A stretch of DNA of 64,000 nucleotides from Alloscardovia sp963543015 (GTDB lineage Bacteria > Actinomycetota > Actinomycetes > Actinomycetales > Bifidobacteriaceae), in the NCBI GenBank assembly GCA_963543015.1, contig CAUTYZ010000002.1, positions 1 to 64,000 on the forward strand, in the 5' to 3' direction. Both the position numbers and the translations under genes were made by a program. A model generated the notes under the pieces. That model saw nothing but the letters and a program-made list of their open reading frames with translations. It was not told the origin of the DNA and did no database searches. Shown here in pieces: positions 17,841-26,753 of this stretch. Every line of letters begins with the position of its first letter. Positions within the stretch are counted from its first letter, which is position 1.

Positions 17841-18635
17841 ATGACTCGCACAATAGGTTTTATTGGTTTCGGAAATATGGCGACGGCAATTGTAGACGGC
17901 TGGCGTTTAGCTCATACCGTTGATACGTCATGCATTCTTGCATGCGCTGCCCATTGGGATAATATGCAAAAAAAGGCAGCTGAGCGCGGTGTAGAAGCCG
18001 TTCGTACTCCTCACGAGGTCGTACGCGAATCCGATATTATTATCGTTGCAGTAAAGCCTTACCAGATTGAAGATATCTTCAGTGAATTCGTCGGCGAGAT
18101 TGATTGGGAATCAAAGCTCGTTATCTCACTTGCGGCAGGAAAATTGAACGACTTTTGGTCGCAGATTCTTCCTGCTTCGTCGCATCATATTTCCACTATT
18201 CCTAATACGCCTATTGCGGTGGGCGAGGGAGTAGTTATCGCCGAGGATCAGCATACGTTGACTCCAGAGCAGCTCGATACAGTTCACGAACTTTTCGATG
18301 GTATCGCCACTGTGGAGTTCGTAGATTCGGCACATTTGTCTGTAGCAGGAACAATTGCTGGCTGTGGTCCAGCATACGCCGCAATGTTCATCGAGGCTCT
18401 TGCCGATGCGGGGGTAAAGTACGGTTTGACACGACAAACCGCGTATAAACTCGCCTCAGGCATGGTGAAGGGAACGGGTGCTCTGCAGCTTCACACCGGT
18501 GATGCTCCAGCGATTATCAAGGATGCTGTGTGCTCTCCAGGAGGAACGACAATTCAAGGCGTTGCAGCTTTGGAACAGACAGGTTTTAGAGGAAGCGTCA
18601 TCAGCGCAATTGATGCCGTTGAGGGCTCTAGGTAG
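17841..18635 (+). CDS. proC: Pyrroline-5-carboxylate reductase
   Basis: Last step of proline synthesis: reduces 1-pyrroline-5-carboxylate to proline with NAD(P)H. The N-terminal dinucleotide fold starts at IGFIGFGNMATAI; the C-terminal dimer domain carries AGCGPAYAAMFIEALADAGVK (split here: AGCGPAYAAMF, ADAGVK) and the family signature VCSPGGTTIQGVAALE. ATG 17841 (264 aa) places the fold at residue 5; the frame open from 17790 would add 17 unsupported residues. It ends 10 bases before ychF, so they are likely one transcript, and follows a prolyl aminopeptidase-like gene. Confidence 0.93.
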   Translation: MTRTIGFIGFGNMATAIVDGWRLAHTVDTSCILACAAHWDNMQKKAAERGVEAVRTPHEVVRESDIIIVAVKPYQIEDIFSEFVGEIDWESKLVISLAAGKLNDFWSQILPASSHHISTIPNTPIAVGEGVVIAEDQHTLTPEQLDTVHELFDGIATVEFVDSAHLSVAGTIAGCGPAYAAMFIEALADAGVKYGLTRQTAYKLASGMVKGTGALQLHTGDAPAIIKDAVCSPGGTTIQGVAALEQTGFRGSVISAIDAVEGSR

Positions 18636-18645
18636 GATAACAAGC

Positions 18646-19731
18646 ATGGCATTGACTATTGGTATCGTAGGACTTCCAAATGTAGGAAAGTCTACACTTT
18701 TTAACGCATTGACTCGTAATAACGTTCTCGCAGAAAATTACCCATTTGCGACAATTGAACCAAATACGGGTATCGTTCCACTTCCAGACTCGCGTTTAGC
18801 AGCACTTGCGCCTATCGTACATACGACAAAGCTCGTTCCAGCAACCGTGACATTTGTTGATATTGCAGGTATCGTTAAGGGTGCTTCGGAGGGTGAAGGT
18901 CTGGGAAATCAGTTCCTCGCAAATATTCGCGAAGCAGATGCTATTTGTGAAGTAACTCGTGTATTTAGCGATGATGATATCGTTCACGTCAATGGTAAAG
19001 TCGATCCAACGGATGACATCGAAACCATTAATACAGAGCTGATTTTGGCAGATTTGCAGACTATCGAAAATGCTATTCCTCGTTTGGAAAAGGATCTTCG
19101 CGGCAAGAAAATTAAGCCAGAATATCTTGATGAAGTCAAGAAAGCTCAGACTGTTCTCGAAGACGGCCTGACCATCGACCAAGCTGCAAAGGCTGGGCGC
19201 ATCGATCCTGCAGAAATTCGCGAATTGCAACTTTTGACAGCAAAGCCATTCATTTACGTCTTTAACATGGACGACGATGAACTCAGTGACGATGAGTTGA
19301 AAGCAAAGCTGTCACAGATGGTTGCACCAGCTCAGGCAATTTTCTTGAATGCACAGTTCGAATCCGATTTGACAGAATTGGATGAAGACGATGCTCGCGA
19401 GATGCTTGCAGATGCTGGTTTGAGCGAATCTGGTCTTGATCAGCTGGCACGTGTCGGCTTCGACACTTTGGGCTTGCAGACGTATTTGACTGCAGGTGAG
19501 AAGGAAGTGCGCGCGTGGACCATCCATAAGGGTTGGACCGCTCCACAAGCAGCAGGTGTCATTCACTCTGATTTTGAGCGCGGCTTTATTAAGGCAGCAA
19601 TCGTATCCTTCGATGACCTCATGGAAGCTGGTTCCTATGCAAAGGTCAAGGAAGAAGGCAAGATGCGTCTTGAGGGTAAAGATTACGTCATGCAAGATGG
19701 CGATATCGTTGAATTTAAGTTCAATGTGTGA
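18646..19731 (+). CDS. ychF: Redox-regulated ribosome-binding ATPase YchF (Obg-like)
   Basis: TRAFAC-class P-loop protein of the Obg/OLA1 family that prefers ATP over GTP and binds ribosomes. G1 motif GLPNVGKST at residues 9-17, G3-like VDIAGIVKGAS, and a C-terminal TGS domain with KGWTAPQAAGVIH and the terminal YVMQDGDIVEFKFNV. 361 aa is the normal length. ATG 18646 is preceded by AGGAT at seven bases; the longer frame to 18478 overlaps proC and is spurious. A strong terminator follows. Confidence 0.96.
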   Translation: MALTIGIVGLPNVGKSTLFNALTRNNVLAENYPFATIEPNTGIVPLPDSRLAALAPIVHTTKLVPATVTFVDIAGIVKGASEGEGLGNQFLANIREADAICEVTRVFSDDDIVHVNGKVDPTDDIETINTELILADLQTIENAIPRLEKDLRGKKIKPEYLDEVKKAQTVLEDGLTIDQAAKAGRIDPAEIRELQLLTAKPFIYVFNMDDDELSDDELKAKLSQMVAPAQAIFLNAQFESDLTELDEDDAREMLADAGLSESGLDQLARVGFDTLGLQTYLTAGEKEVRAWTIHKGWTAPQAAGVIHSDFERGFIKAAIVSFDDLMEAGSYAKVKEEGKMRLEGKDYVMQDGDIVEFKFNV

Positions 19732-19750
19732 TATTTCGTTATGACTTTTC

Positions 19751-19798
19751 GAATGCCTAGACGTGTACATAGATGCGGCTAGGCATTCTTTCTTTTTT
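19751..19798 (+). terminator. Terminator of proC-ychF
   Basis: GAATGCCTAG (19751-19760) pairs perfectly with CTAGGCATTC (19779-19788), followed by TTTCTTTTTT. It begins 20 bases after the ychF stop. Confidence 0.92.
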
Positions 19799-19953
19799 GA
19801 TGGAATCTTCTTTGAGTGAAACTCAGTGAGGAGCTTTAGAATAGAAGTATCAATTTTGCTGCGGGGCATCCCGTAGTATGGATATCATAGAATCGCGATA
19901 TAAGTTTACCGACATATTAGTTAAAATAGACACACATTTCTCAGGAGACTTTT

Positions 19954-22278
19954 GTGAACTCTCACACTGTTATCATCCATTTTCAGAGCGCTCACGACAC
20001 GTATGCTGAGCGTAGCATCTGGGCATGGAGCGATGGTGACGAGGGAGTAGATTTTCCTTTTATTCATACGGATAATTTTGGTGGCGTTGCCTCTGTTCGG
20101 CTGCCTTTAGTATCTGCTCGGTCGCGCGATATTTCTGATATCAACGTCCTTATCCGTAACGCTGATTTTTCGTATAAATCTTCGGAGCTGAGAATTCACC
20201 TTGTTGAAGGAGAGAATTCTACAGAAGTATGGATTGTTGAGAATGATGATACTGTGTATTATTCTCGGCAGGCCGCTTTGACAAGTCCACAGAGCACGCA
20301 CTATGATCCCCATGCTTTTGATATGGCTCTTCACAGTGATGAGTTTGATAAGCACTGGGGTTTTAGCGGCTGGCTGGGGTATCGCTATACTCCAGAGCTG
20401 ACAGAGTTTCGCTTATGGGCGCCCACAGTTAGCGGCGTTAATCTGATTGTTTTTGAGTCGGATCAGAACACGTCGCCCATTTATCGCATCATCCCAATGA
20501 GTCGGGGAGAGGATGTGAATCCTTCCGACCATGCGCATAATACTCATGGCGTGTGGTTTGCTCAGGCACAGGATGATATGCAGGGTAAAGCCTACGTGTT
20601 TGCCATATATTATGCAGATGGACCCTCATCTCGAAGTGTGGATCCTTATGCGCGTGCTACTACTGAAGATGGTATTCGTTCGGTCGTTGTAGCGGAAGAC
20701 TCCATTACTCCCGATGGTTTTAGTGTGGTACATGGTGAGGATGCGTACTGGCGTATGCCGAACCCTACAGAAGCGGTCATTGCTGAAATGCATATTCGAG
20801 ATTTTTCAATCTCGCATTCGTCGGGTGTCCCTCGCCACCTTCGCGGAACATATCGTGGTGCTGCCACTCACTCCACGACGAACGCATACGGTGACCCCAC
20901 GTGTCTTGACTACGTGGAGCAGCAAGGATACAGCTATGTGCAATTACAGCCAGTAGCAAGCCGATATCATCACTACATTTCTGCTAGCCGTATTCAGTAC
21001 AACTGGGGTTACGATCCCACACATTACAATGTTCCTGAAATGCTGTATGCGACTGATCCGCGCGATCCACGAGCAGCAATTCTCGAACTGAAACAGATGA
21101 TTCAGACGTATCATGACAGTGGTATCGGCGTTATTCTCGACGTAGTCTATAACCACACGTACTCCACACGGACGCATCCATTCCAGTTAACCGTTCCAGA
21201 TTATTTCTATCGCATGAGTGCAGATGGTACATTTGCCAATGGTTCAGGATGTGGGAATGAGGTAGCCAGCGACAAAGAGATGTGCCGCAAATACATTATT
21301 GATTCGGTTATGTATTGGGCGACAGAATTCGGAGTAGATGGATTCCGCTTTGATTTGATGGGGCTGCTTGATATTAAGAGTATGAATGATATTCGTGAGC
21401 AGCTCGATACCCTTGACCCACATATTCTTATGTACGGTGAAGGCTGGAATATGGGTACGCTTCTTCCACAGCATGATCGCGCTATGAAAGCCAACGCGCA
21501 TTTAACTCCGCGTATCGGGTATTTTAATGATGATGTGCGTGATGCGATTAAGGGAGCGGAAGTTTACGGAAATATAAAGAGCGGTTTCGTCTCTCATGAG
21601 GCGACAGAGTCTATCATTGCCAAAGGAATTTTGGGCAGTGGGGAGCTTACTCCGTTCGATTCTCCTCGTCAAGTTGTCAACTATGTTGAGGCTCACGATA
21701 ATTTTAATCTCAACGATTTGCTCATTCAACTCCATACGGATGATGACGAGATGACGCATATTCAGCGCATCGAACTTGCTAATGCGCTCAATGTGGTTAT
21801 GCAGGGCATCTGTTTTATGCAAATTGGGCAAGAATTTATGCGTACAAAACTTCATGCTACTGGAGAAGAAGGAGAGCTGACCGTTGCGGACACATTGCGA
21901 GCGATGAATAGCTATAATTCCCCTGATATCGTTAACCGAGTGAACTGGGATAATATTCGGGATAATGCAGATACAGTGCATTTTGTACGACAATTAATCA
22001 CGCTGAAAACGCAATCGGGACTTTTTTCCTATGAAACGTATGACGATATCCGTGACCATGTTTTTGTATGGTCTGCTGTAGCAGGATCGGGAATTGTCGG
22101 CTTTGATATTACTGATGAGGAAAAAAAATATCGCATTGTGGTCACGACAGTCGATATTCCTGTACATAATGTCGTGAAAGATTTTCCGCATGCACGTCTC
22201 GTTTTGTCAAATAATTCGTTGAAAATTGAAAAAGAACGCATTATCGAGGCGTATTCTTTGGCAATTTTTGAACAATAA
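19954..22278 (+). CDS. pulA: Type I pullulanase (alpha-1,6 debranching enzyme)
   Basis: GH13 enzyme hydrolysing alpha-1,6 branches in glycogen, pullulan or limit dextrins. N-terminal region (1-110) resembles the CBM41/PUD carbohydrate-binding domain; next a CBM48-like domain (GYRYTPELTEFRLWAPT); then the barrel with the type I pullulanase signature YNWGYDP and the four GH13 regions DVVYNHT, GFRFDLMG (nucleophile D467), MYGEGW (acid E496) and VEAHDN (D582). 774 aa, no signal peptide, so cytoplasmic. GTG 19954 follows AGGAG. Single-domain type I form as in streptococci and lactobacilli, unlike the long extracellular amylopullulanases of many bifidobacteria. About 155 bases precede glgB. Confidence 0.92.
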   Translation: MNSHTVIIHFQSAHDTYAERSIWAWSDGDEGVDFPFIHTDNFGGVASVRLPLVSARSRDISDINVLIRNADFSYKSSELRIHLVEGENSTEVWIVENDDTVYYSRQAALTSPQSTHYDPHAFDMALHSDEFDKHWGFSGWLGYRYTPELTEFRLWAPTVSGVNLIVFESDQNTSPIYRIIPMSRGEDVNPSDHAHNTHGVWFAQAQDDMQGKAYVFAIYYADGPSSRSVDPYARATTEDGIRSVVVAEDSITPDGFSVVHGEDAYWRMPNPTEAVIAEMHIRDFSISHSSGVPRHLRGTYRGAATHSTTNAYGDPTCLDYVEQQGYSYVQLQPVASRYHHYISASRIQYNWGYDPTHYNVPEMLYATDPRDPRAAILELKQMIQTYHDSGIGVILDVVYNHTYSTRTHPFQLTVPDYFYRMSADGTFANGSGCGNEVASDKEMCRKYIIDSVMYWATEFGVDGFRFDLMGLLDIKSMNDIREQLDTLDPHILMYGEGWNMGTLLPQHDRAMKANAHLTPRIGYFNDDVRDAIKGAEVYGNIKSGFVSHEATESIIAKGILGSGELTPFDSPRQVVNYVEAHDNFNLNDLLIQLHTDDDEMTHIQRIELANALNVVMQGICFMQIGQEFMRTKLHATGEEGELTVADTLRAMNSYNSPDIVNRVNWDNIRDNADTVHFVRQLITLKTQSGLFSYETYDDIRDHVFVWSAVAGSGIVGFDITDEEKKYRIVVTTVDIPVHNVVKDFPHARLVLSNNSLKIEKERIIEAYSLAIFEQ

Positions 22279-22300
22279 TATGCTCAGCGGTATCTGTATC

Positions 22301-22309
22301 GGGGGGGGG
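22301..22309. other. G9 homopolymer tract upstream of glgB
   Basis: Nine consecutive G lie 22 bases after the pulA stop and 124 bases before glgB. Tracts of this length are prone to slippage in bacteria and, in promoters, can give phase-variable expression. Here it is about 80 bases upstream of the putative glgB -10 box, so the effect, if any, is uncertain. Confidence 0.85.
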
Positions 22310-22344
22310 CGTGTATCTGAGAGGCTAATGTCCTAGTAAAAAAA

Positions 22345-22395
22345 TTGTTACTTGTAACAAAATGCCCTGCACTTCCTTGAAAAAATGGCTATACT
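22345..22395 (+). promoter_or_regulatory. Putative glgB control region: operator-like palindrome and -10 box
   Basis: TTGTTAC-TT-GTAACAA (22345-22360) is a perfect 7-bp-arm palindrome. Thirty bases further on, TATACT (22390-22395) is a good -10 hexamer; the spacing-compatible -35 (CTGCAC) is weak, as in activated promoters. Together they look like a regulated start for glgBCDA. The binding protein is unknown. Confidence 0.5.
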
Positions 22396-22432
22396 TAAGA
22401 TAAGCGACTCATAGCTGCAGGGGGTGGCAATT

Positions 22433-24379
22433 ATGAAAAAGGATACTCATAGCGAGAGCGTTGCAGAGCGGTCTTTTCAATTGAGTGAAGCGCTTCGAAC
22501 TTTTGGCACAGGAGAGAACTTCCACGCTCAGCATTATTTTGGTTTTCATGGCGACGTGGTCGATGGAGTGCGCGGATATACGTTCAGAGTGTGGGCTCCG
22601 CATGCTCAAGAAGTAGCGCTTATCGGAGATTTTACAGATTGGCAAACGCATGCCATACCTATGACCCGCAATGAGGCAGGAGTATGGGAAGTTTTTACTC
22701 AGCAAGCCTCAGAAGGCAATCGATACAAGTTTCTTGTCACGCGTGCTGATGGTTCACGCATCGAAAAAATTGATCCTTTTGCTTTCTACCTTGAGCCACG
22801 CCCAGGAACGGCTGCTATCATTACTAACTATTCTGAGAAAAAATGGCATGACGGGTTATGGATGGGACGTCGCAAGCGTTTTGGCTTTAGAAATCGTCCG
22901 GTCAATATTTACGAGGTTCATGCAGGCTCATGGAAATCGCATGAAGATGGAACACCGTATCAATTCAAGGAATTGACGGAGGAATTAATTCCGTACCTCG
23001 TATCCATGAATTACACGCATGTGGAATTTATGCCACTTATGGCACATCCGTTAGGAATGAGCTGGGGATATCAGCTCATGGGATATTTTGCTTTCGAGCA
23101 TTCCTACGGGACTCCACGCGATTTTCAGGATTTCGTGGATGCCTGCCATAAGAATAATATCGGCGTCATTGTCGACTGGGTTCCAGGGCACTTCACGCGA
23201 AATGATGATGCGCTCGCATACTATGATGGCACGCCAACTTTCGAGTATGAAGATCCCGATCGTGCGACAAATCGCGGGTGGGGAGCGCTGAACTTCGACT
23301 TGGGAAAGAATCAAGTCCAGTCTTTCCTTATCTCCAGTCTTAAATTCTGGATTGACTACTACCATCTGGACGGTATCCGAGTCGACGCGGTGAGCAATAT
23401 GATTTACCGCAATTATGACGAAGGCCCGTGGACTCCGAATAAAGATGGCGGTACGCGCAATTATGAAGGCTATTACTTCTTGCAAAAGATGAATACAGTC
23501 ATCAAGGGATACTATCCCGATGTCATGATGATTGCTGAAGAAAGCTCGAGCGACACGAAGGTTACCGGTCCTACCGAGTGGGAAGCGCTGGGGTTTGACT
23601 ATAAATGGAATATGGGATGGATGAATGACATCTTGAAGTTCTACGAGGAAGATCCTGTGTATCGCAAGTTTGACTTCAATCTCGTGACATTCAGCTTTAT
23701 GTATGCCTTCTCGGAGAACTTTATCCTTCCATTTTCCCATGATGAAGTCGTTCATGGCAAAAAGAGCTTGATGCATAAGATGTGGGGAGATCGATATAAC
23801 CAATTTGCGGGTTTGAGAAATCTTCTCACGTATCAGATGTGTCATCCTGGCAAGAAGCTTCTCTTTATGGGCAGCGAGTATGGGCAGTTCTTGGAATGGA
23901 AATACAATGAGCAGCTCGAATGGTCAAATCTTGATGACGATATGAATGCTGCAATGCAAAAATTCACAGCTCATCTTAACGAATTCTATAAAGAGAATTC
24001 GCCGTTGTGGAAAATTGATGATTCGTATGACGGTCTCGAGATTATTGATGCTGATAATACGAATGAAAGCATTCTGTCCTTTATCCGCAAGAATGATAAA
24101 GGTGAGTTTCTCATCTGCGTCTTCAATATGGCTCCTGTAGAACGGCGCAACTTCAGTATCGGGGTCCCTGTAGCTGGACTGTATGAAGAAGTGCTGAATA
24201 CGGAAATGAGTGAATTCGGGGGAGTGTGGAAAGATACAAATCCACGTACGCATACCCAGAGAGGGGATTGGAAAGAATACAAGGAAATTCTGACCTTTAC
24301 TGCACCTGCCCTCGGAGCAAGCATCTGGAAGCTCAAACGCAAAGATGCTCGCGCCTCCAAGCGTTCGACGAAAAAGTAA
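22433..24379 (+). CDS. glgB: 1,4-alpha-glucan branching enzyme
   Basis: GH13 enzyme that cuts alpha-1,4 chains and rejoins them as alpha-1,6 branches in glycogen. A CBM48 domain (FRVWAPHAQEVALIGDFTDW) precedes the barrel, with catalytic regions IRVDAVSNM (nucleophile Asp), MIAEESS (Glu) and FSHDEVVHGKKSL (Asp). 648 aa, the short form lacking the extra N-terminal module of most actinobacterial GlgB proteins (about 730 aa), and with FGTGENFHAQHYFGFH near the N-terminus as in lactic acid bacteria. I start at ATG 22433 behind AGGGGGTGG; GTG 22424 overlaps that ribosome site. First gene of glgBCDA. Confidence 0.94.
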   Translation: MKKDTHSESVAERSFQLSEALRTFGTGENFHAQHYFGFHGDVVDGVRGYTFRVWAPHAQEVALIGDFTDWQTHAIPMTRNEAGVWEVFTQQASEGNRYKFLVTRADGSRIEKIDPFAFYLEPRPGTAAIITNYSEKKWHDGLWMGRRKRFGFRNRPVNIYEVHAGSWKSHEDGTPYQFKELTEELIPYLVSMNYTHVEFMPLMAHPLGMSWGYQLMGYFAFEHSYGTPRDFQDFVDACHKNNIGVIVDWVPGHFTRNDDALAYYDGTPTFEYEDPDRATNRGWGALNFDLGKNQVQSFLISSLKFWIDYYHLDGIRVDAVSNMIYRNYDEGPWTPNKDGGTRNYEGYYFLQKMNTVIKGYYPDVMMIAEESSSDTKVTGPTEWEALGFDYKWNMGWMNDILKFYEEDPVYRKFDFNLVTFSFMYAFSENFILPFSHDEVVHGKKSLMHKMWGDRYNQFAGLRNLLTYQMCHPGKKLLFMGSEYGQFLEWKYNEQLEWSNLDDDMNAAMQKFTAHLNEFYKENSPLWKIDDSYDGLEIIDADNTNESILSFIRKNDKGEFLICVFNMAPVERRNFSIGVPVAGLYEEVLNTEMSEFGGVWKDTNPRTHTQRGDWKEYKEILTFTAPALGASIWKLKRKDARASKRSTKK

Positions 24380-24479
24380 ACGCGTGTATCACCATATCAA
24401 AAGTTCCAAGAGTTCTCAGCATTCGATGATGAACGATTGAGAAGTGAAGTAATGAGAAACAAAAAGGAAGGGAGAAGAA

Positions 24480-25619
24480 ATGGCAACAGACTTGTTGGCG
24501 TTGATTCTTGCAGGCGGACAAGGATCACGATTAGGTAAACTCACCCAGCATATCGCCAAGCCAGCGGTACAGTTTGGCGGCCGTTACCGCATTATTGATT
24601 TTGCGCTATCCAATTGTGCAAATTCAGGTGTGCGAAATGTCGGTGTCATTACCCAATACCAGCCGTTGGAGCTGAATGCGCACATCGGTAATGGGTCGAG
24701 TTGGGGTCTCAATGGCATCGATTCAGGAGTGACGATTTTGCAGCCGTATTCTGCTGCGGAGGGAAATCGTTGGTTCCAAGGAACGAGCCATGCAGTGTAT
24801 CAAAACATTGCGTATCTGGACAGAATTAATCCTGAATATGTGCTCATCCTATCGGGTGACCATATTTACAAAATGGATTACGACGACATGCTTCGCCATC
24901 ATAAGGACAATAATGCGTCGCTTACGGTCGCTGTCATTGATGTGCCGTTGGAGGAAGCGCCACGTTTTGGCATTATGAACACGGATACGCTTGGCCGTAT
25001 TGTAGAGTTCGAAGAAAAGCCAGCGCATCCAAAGTCTACGAAGGCATCTATGGGAATTTATATCTTCACATGGTCACGTTTGCGTGAGCTCTTGGTAAAT
25101 GCGGATAAAAACGACGTCTCAATGCTTGATTTTGGTAAAGATGTAATTCCTGCATATCTCAATGCAGATGAGCGCGTATACACGTACGAATTCAACGGGT
25201 ACTGGAAGGATGTCGGTACTATCGAGTCCTTGTGGGAAGCCAATATGGAATACATTGGCGACGATAATCCATTACATACTCGTGACAGGTCGTGGAAGAT
25301 TTACTCCAAGAATCTCATCTCGCCTCCTCAATTCATTTATGGAGATGCAACCGTACACGATTCACTTGTCGTCGATGGTTGCTTTATACGCGGAGACGTG
25401 AAGCATTCGATTCTGTCGACCAATGTACAAGTCAAAGATGGCGCTGTCATCGAAGGCTCTTTCGTTATGAGTGGGGCAGTCATTGGTCAGAACGCTCATA
25501 TCACACGCGCAATTATCGGTGAAGGAGCTGTCATCGGCGATGGAGTTGTCATTGATGGCAGTGATGAGATACAAGTCATTGGGTACAACGAAGTGGTAGG
25601 TGTTCCAGATGAAGCTTGA
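24480..25619 (+). CDS. glgC: Glucose-1-phosphate adenylyltransferase, catalytic subunit
   Basis: Makes ADP-glucose from ATP and glucose-1-phosphate, the committed step of glycogen synthesis. N-terminal nucleotidyltransferase domain with ILAGGQGSRLGKLT and KPAVQFGGRYRIIDF, WFQGTSHAVYQN, the Asp-containing LSGDHIYKMDY and FEEKP; C-terminal left-handed beta helix (about 290-375). 379 aa, the shorter bacillus/lactobacillus type. ATG 24480 follows GGAAGGGAGAAG. It overlaps glgD by 11 bases. In Firmicutes this subunit works as a hetero-oligomer with GlgD. Confidence 0.95.
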   Translation: MATDLLALILAGGQGSRLGKLTQHIAKPAVQFGGRYRIIDFALSNCANSGVRNVGVITQYQPLELNAHIGNGSSWGLNGIDSGVTILQPYSAAEGNRWFQGTSHAVYQNIAYLDRINPEYVLILSGDHIYKMDYDDMLRHHKDNNASLTVAVIDVPLEEAPRFGIMNTDTLGRIVEFEEKPAHPKSTKASMGIYIFTWSRLRELLVNADKNDVSMLDFGKDVIPAYLNADERVYTYEFNGYWKDVGTIESLWEANMEYIGDDNPLHTRDRSWKIYSKNLISPPQFIYGDATVHDSLVVDGCFIRGDVKHSILSTNVQVKDGAVIEGSFVMSGAVIGQNAHITRAIIGEGAVIGDGVVIDGSDEIQVIGYNEVVGVPDEA

Positions 25620-26751
25620 TAAATATACTGCTATTTTAGGCAATGCAATTGGTCATCCCGAAATGAAGGGGCTGACTGCAAAGCGTCCGTTGGCGAGCTT
25701 GCCATTTGACGGTAAATATCGCTTAATTGATTTCCAATTGTCGAGTCTTGCCGATGCGGGAATTCATAGCATTTTCGGCATGTTCCAGCGTGATAATACG
25801 GGATCAATCTTCGATCATGTCCGAAGTGGACGTGAATGGGGGCTTGATACTCTGCTGAGTCACTGGTACTTGGGCTTTTATAATACTGAGCTTACTGATC
25901 AGACTACCGATCATGCGTATTATGACCAATTGCTCACCTTCTTGAAGCGTTCAGGAAGCGACCGTACGGTGTACATGGGCTGTGACATCTTGTGCAATAT
26001 AGATATCGCTCAAGTGATTCATCTTTCAGAAGTGAACAATAGTGATATCACCGTGGTATACAAACGTGTGCCTTCTTCGATGATTACGCAGTCCAATGAG
26101 GTTCTTGATATCTCTGAGGATGATAGGGTCACAGGTCGCGGTACGGTACATGATGAGAATGGTATCTCTGCCATGTCGACGGATATTTATGTCCTCGATA
26201 CGCAGTGGCTGATTACGCGCATGGAAGAAGAATATCTTAACGATAATCCGCGTAAATTGCGTTATCTTCTGCGTAGTCTTATTGAAGAGTATGGTGCTTT
26301 AGCATTTGGATATACAGGATATTTGGCAAATATTACGTCAGTGAAGTCGTATTTCCAAGCGAATATGGACATGCTTGAGCCTGCGAATTTCTACTCCTTG
26401 CTGTACTCGAATCAGAAGGTGTACACCAAGGTGAAGAATGAGGAATCGACATACTTCTCGGATGAGTCTACCGTTCGAGACTCGCAGTTTGCCTCGGGAA
26501 GTATTATTCGTGGAAATGTCATGCACTCGATTATTTCGCGAAGCTGCCGAGTTGAAGATAATGCGCAGCTGGATCACACTATTACCTTCTCTCGTGTTTC
26601 TATTGGTAAAGATGCGCGTATTAGCTACGCTATTTTAGATAAAAATGTAGTTGTAGCATCAGGAGTGACTATCCAAGGAACTGCTGATAATCCGGTCGTT
26701 ATCGTGAAGAATTCTGTCGTGACAGAAGATATCGTACGAGAGGATGCATAA
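25609..26751 (+). CDS. glgD: GlgD, regulatory paralogue of GlgC
   Basis: Second ADP-glucose pyrophosphorylase-like subunit, 380 aa. It has the same fold as GlgC but the nucleotide-binding glycine-rich motif near the N-terminus is lost (YTAILGNAIGHPEMKGL in place of ILAGGQGSRL) and the catalytic LSGDH is replaced by YMGCDI, so it should be inactive alone. In Firmicutes GlgD pairs with GlgC and raises its activity. ATG 25609 lies inside the last codons of glgC with TAGGTG upstream; GTG 25600 is an alternative. Being Firmicutes-typical, its presence in an actinobacterial setting is notable. Confidence 0.93.
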   Translation: MKLDKYTAILGNAIGHPEMKGLTAKRPLASLPFDGKYRLIDFQLSSLADAGIHSIFGMFQRDNTGSIFDHVRSGREWGLDTLLSHWYLGFYNTELTDQTTDHAYYDQLLTFLKRSGSDRTVYMGCDILCNIDIAQVIHLSEVNNSDITVVYKRVPSSMITQSNEVLDISEDDRVTGRGTVHDENGISAMSTDIYVLDTQWLITRMEEEYLNDNPRKLRYLLRSLIEEYGALAFGYTGYLANITSVKSYFQANMDMLEPANFYSLLYSNQKVYTKVKNEESTYFSDESTVRDSQFASGSIIRGNVMHSIISRSCRVEDNAQLDHTITFSRVSIGKDARISYAILDKNVVVASGVTIQGTADNPVVIVKNSVVTEDIVREDA

Positions 26752-26753
26752 CC

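Noticed and set aside
23051..23845. 264-codon frame antisense to glgB, and a 258-codon one at 29104-29880 antisense to glgP
   Set aside because: Both are inside highly conserved enzymes and lack family features or starts.
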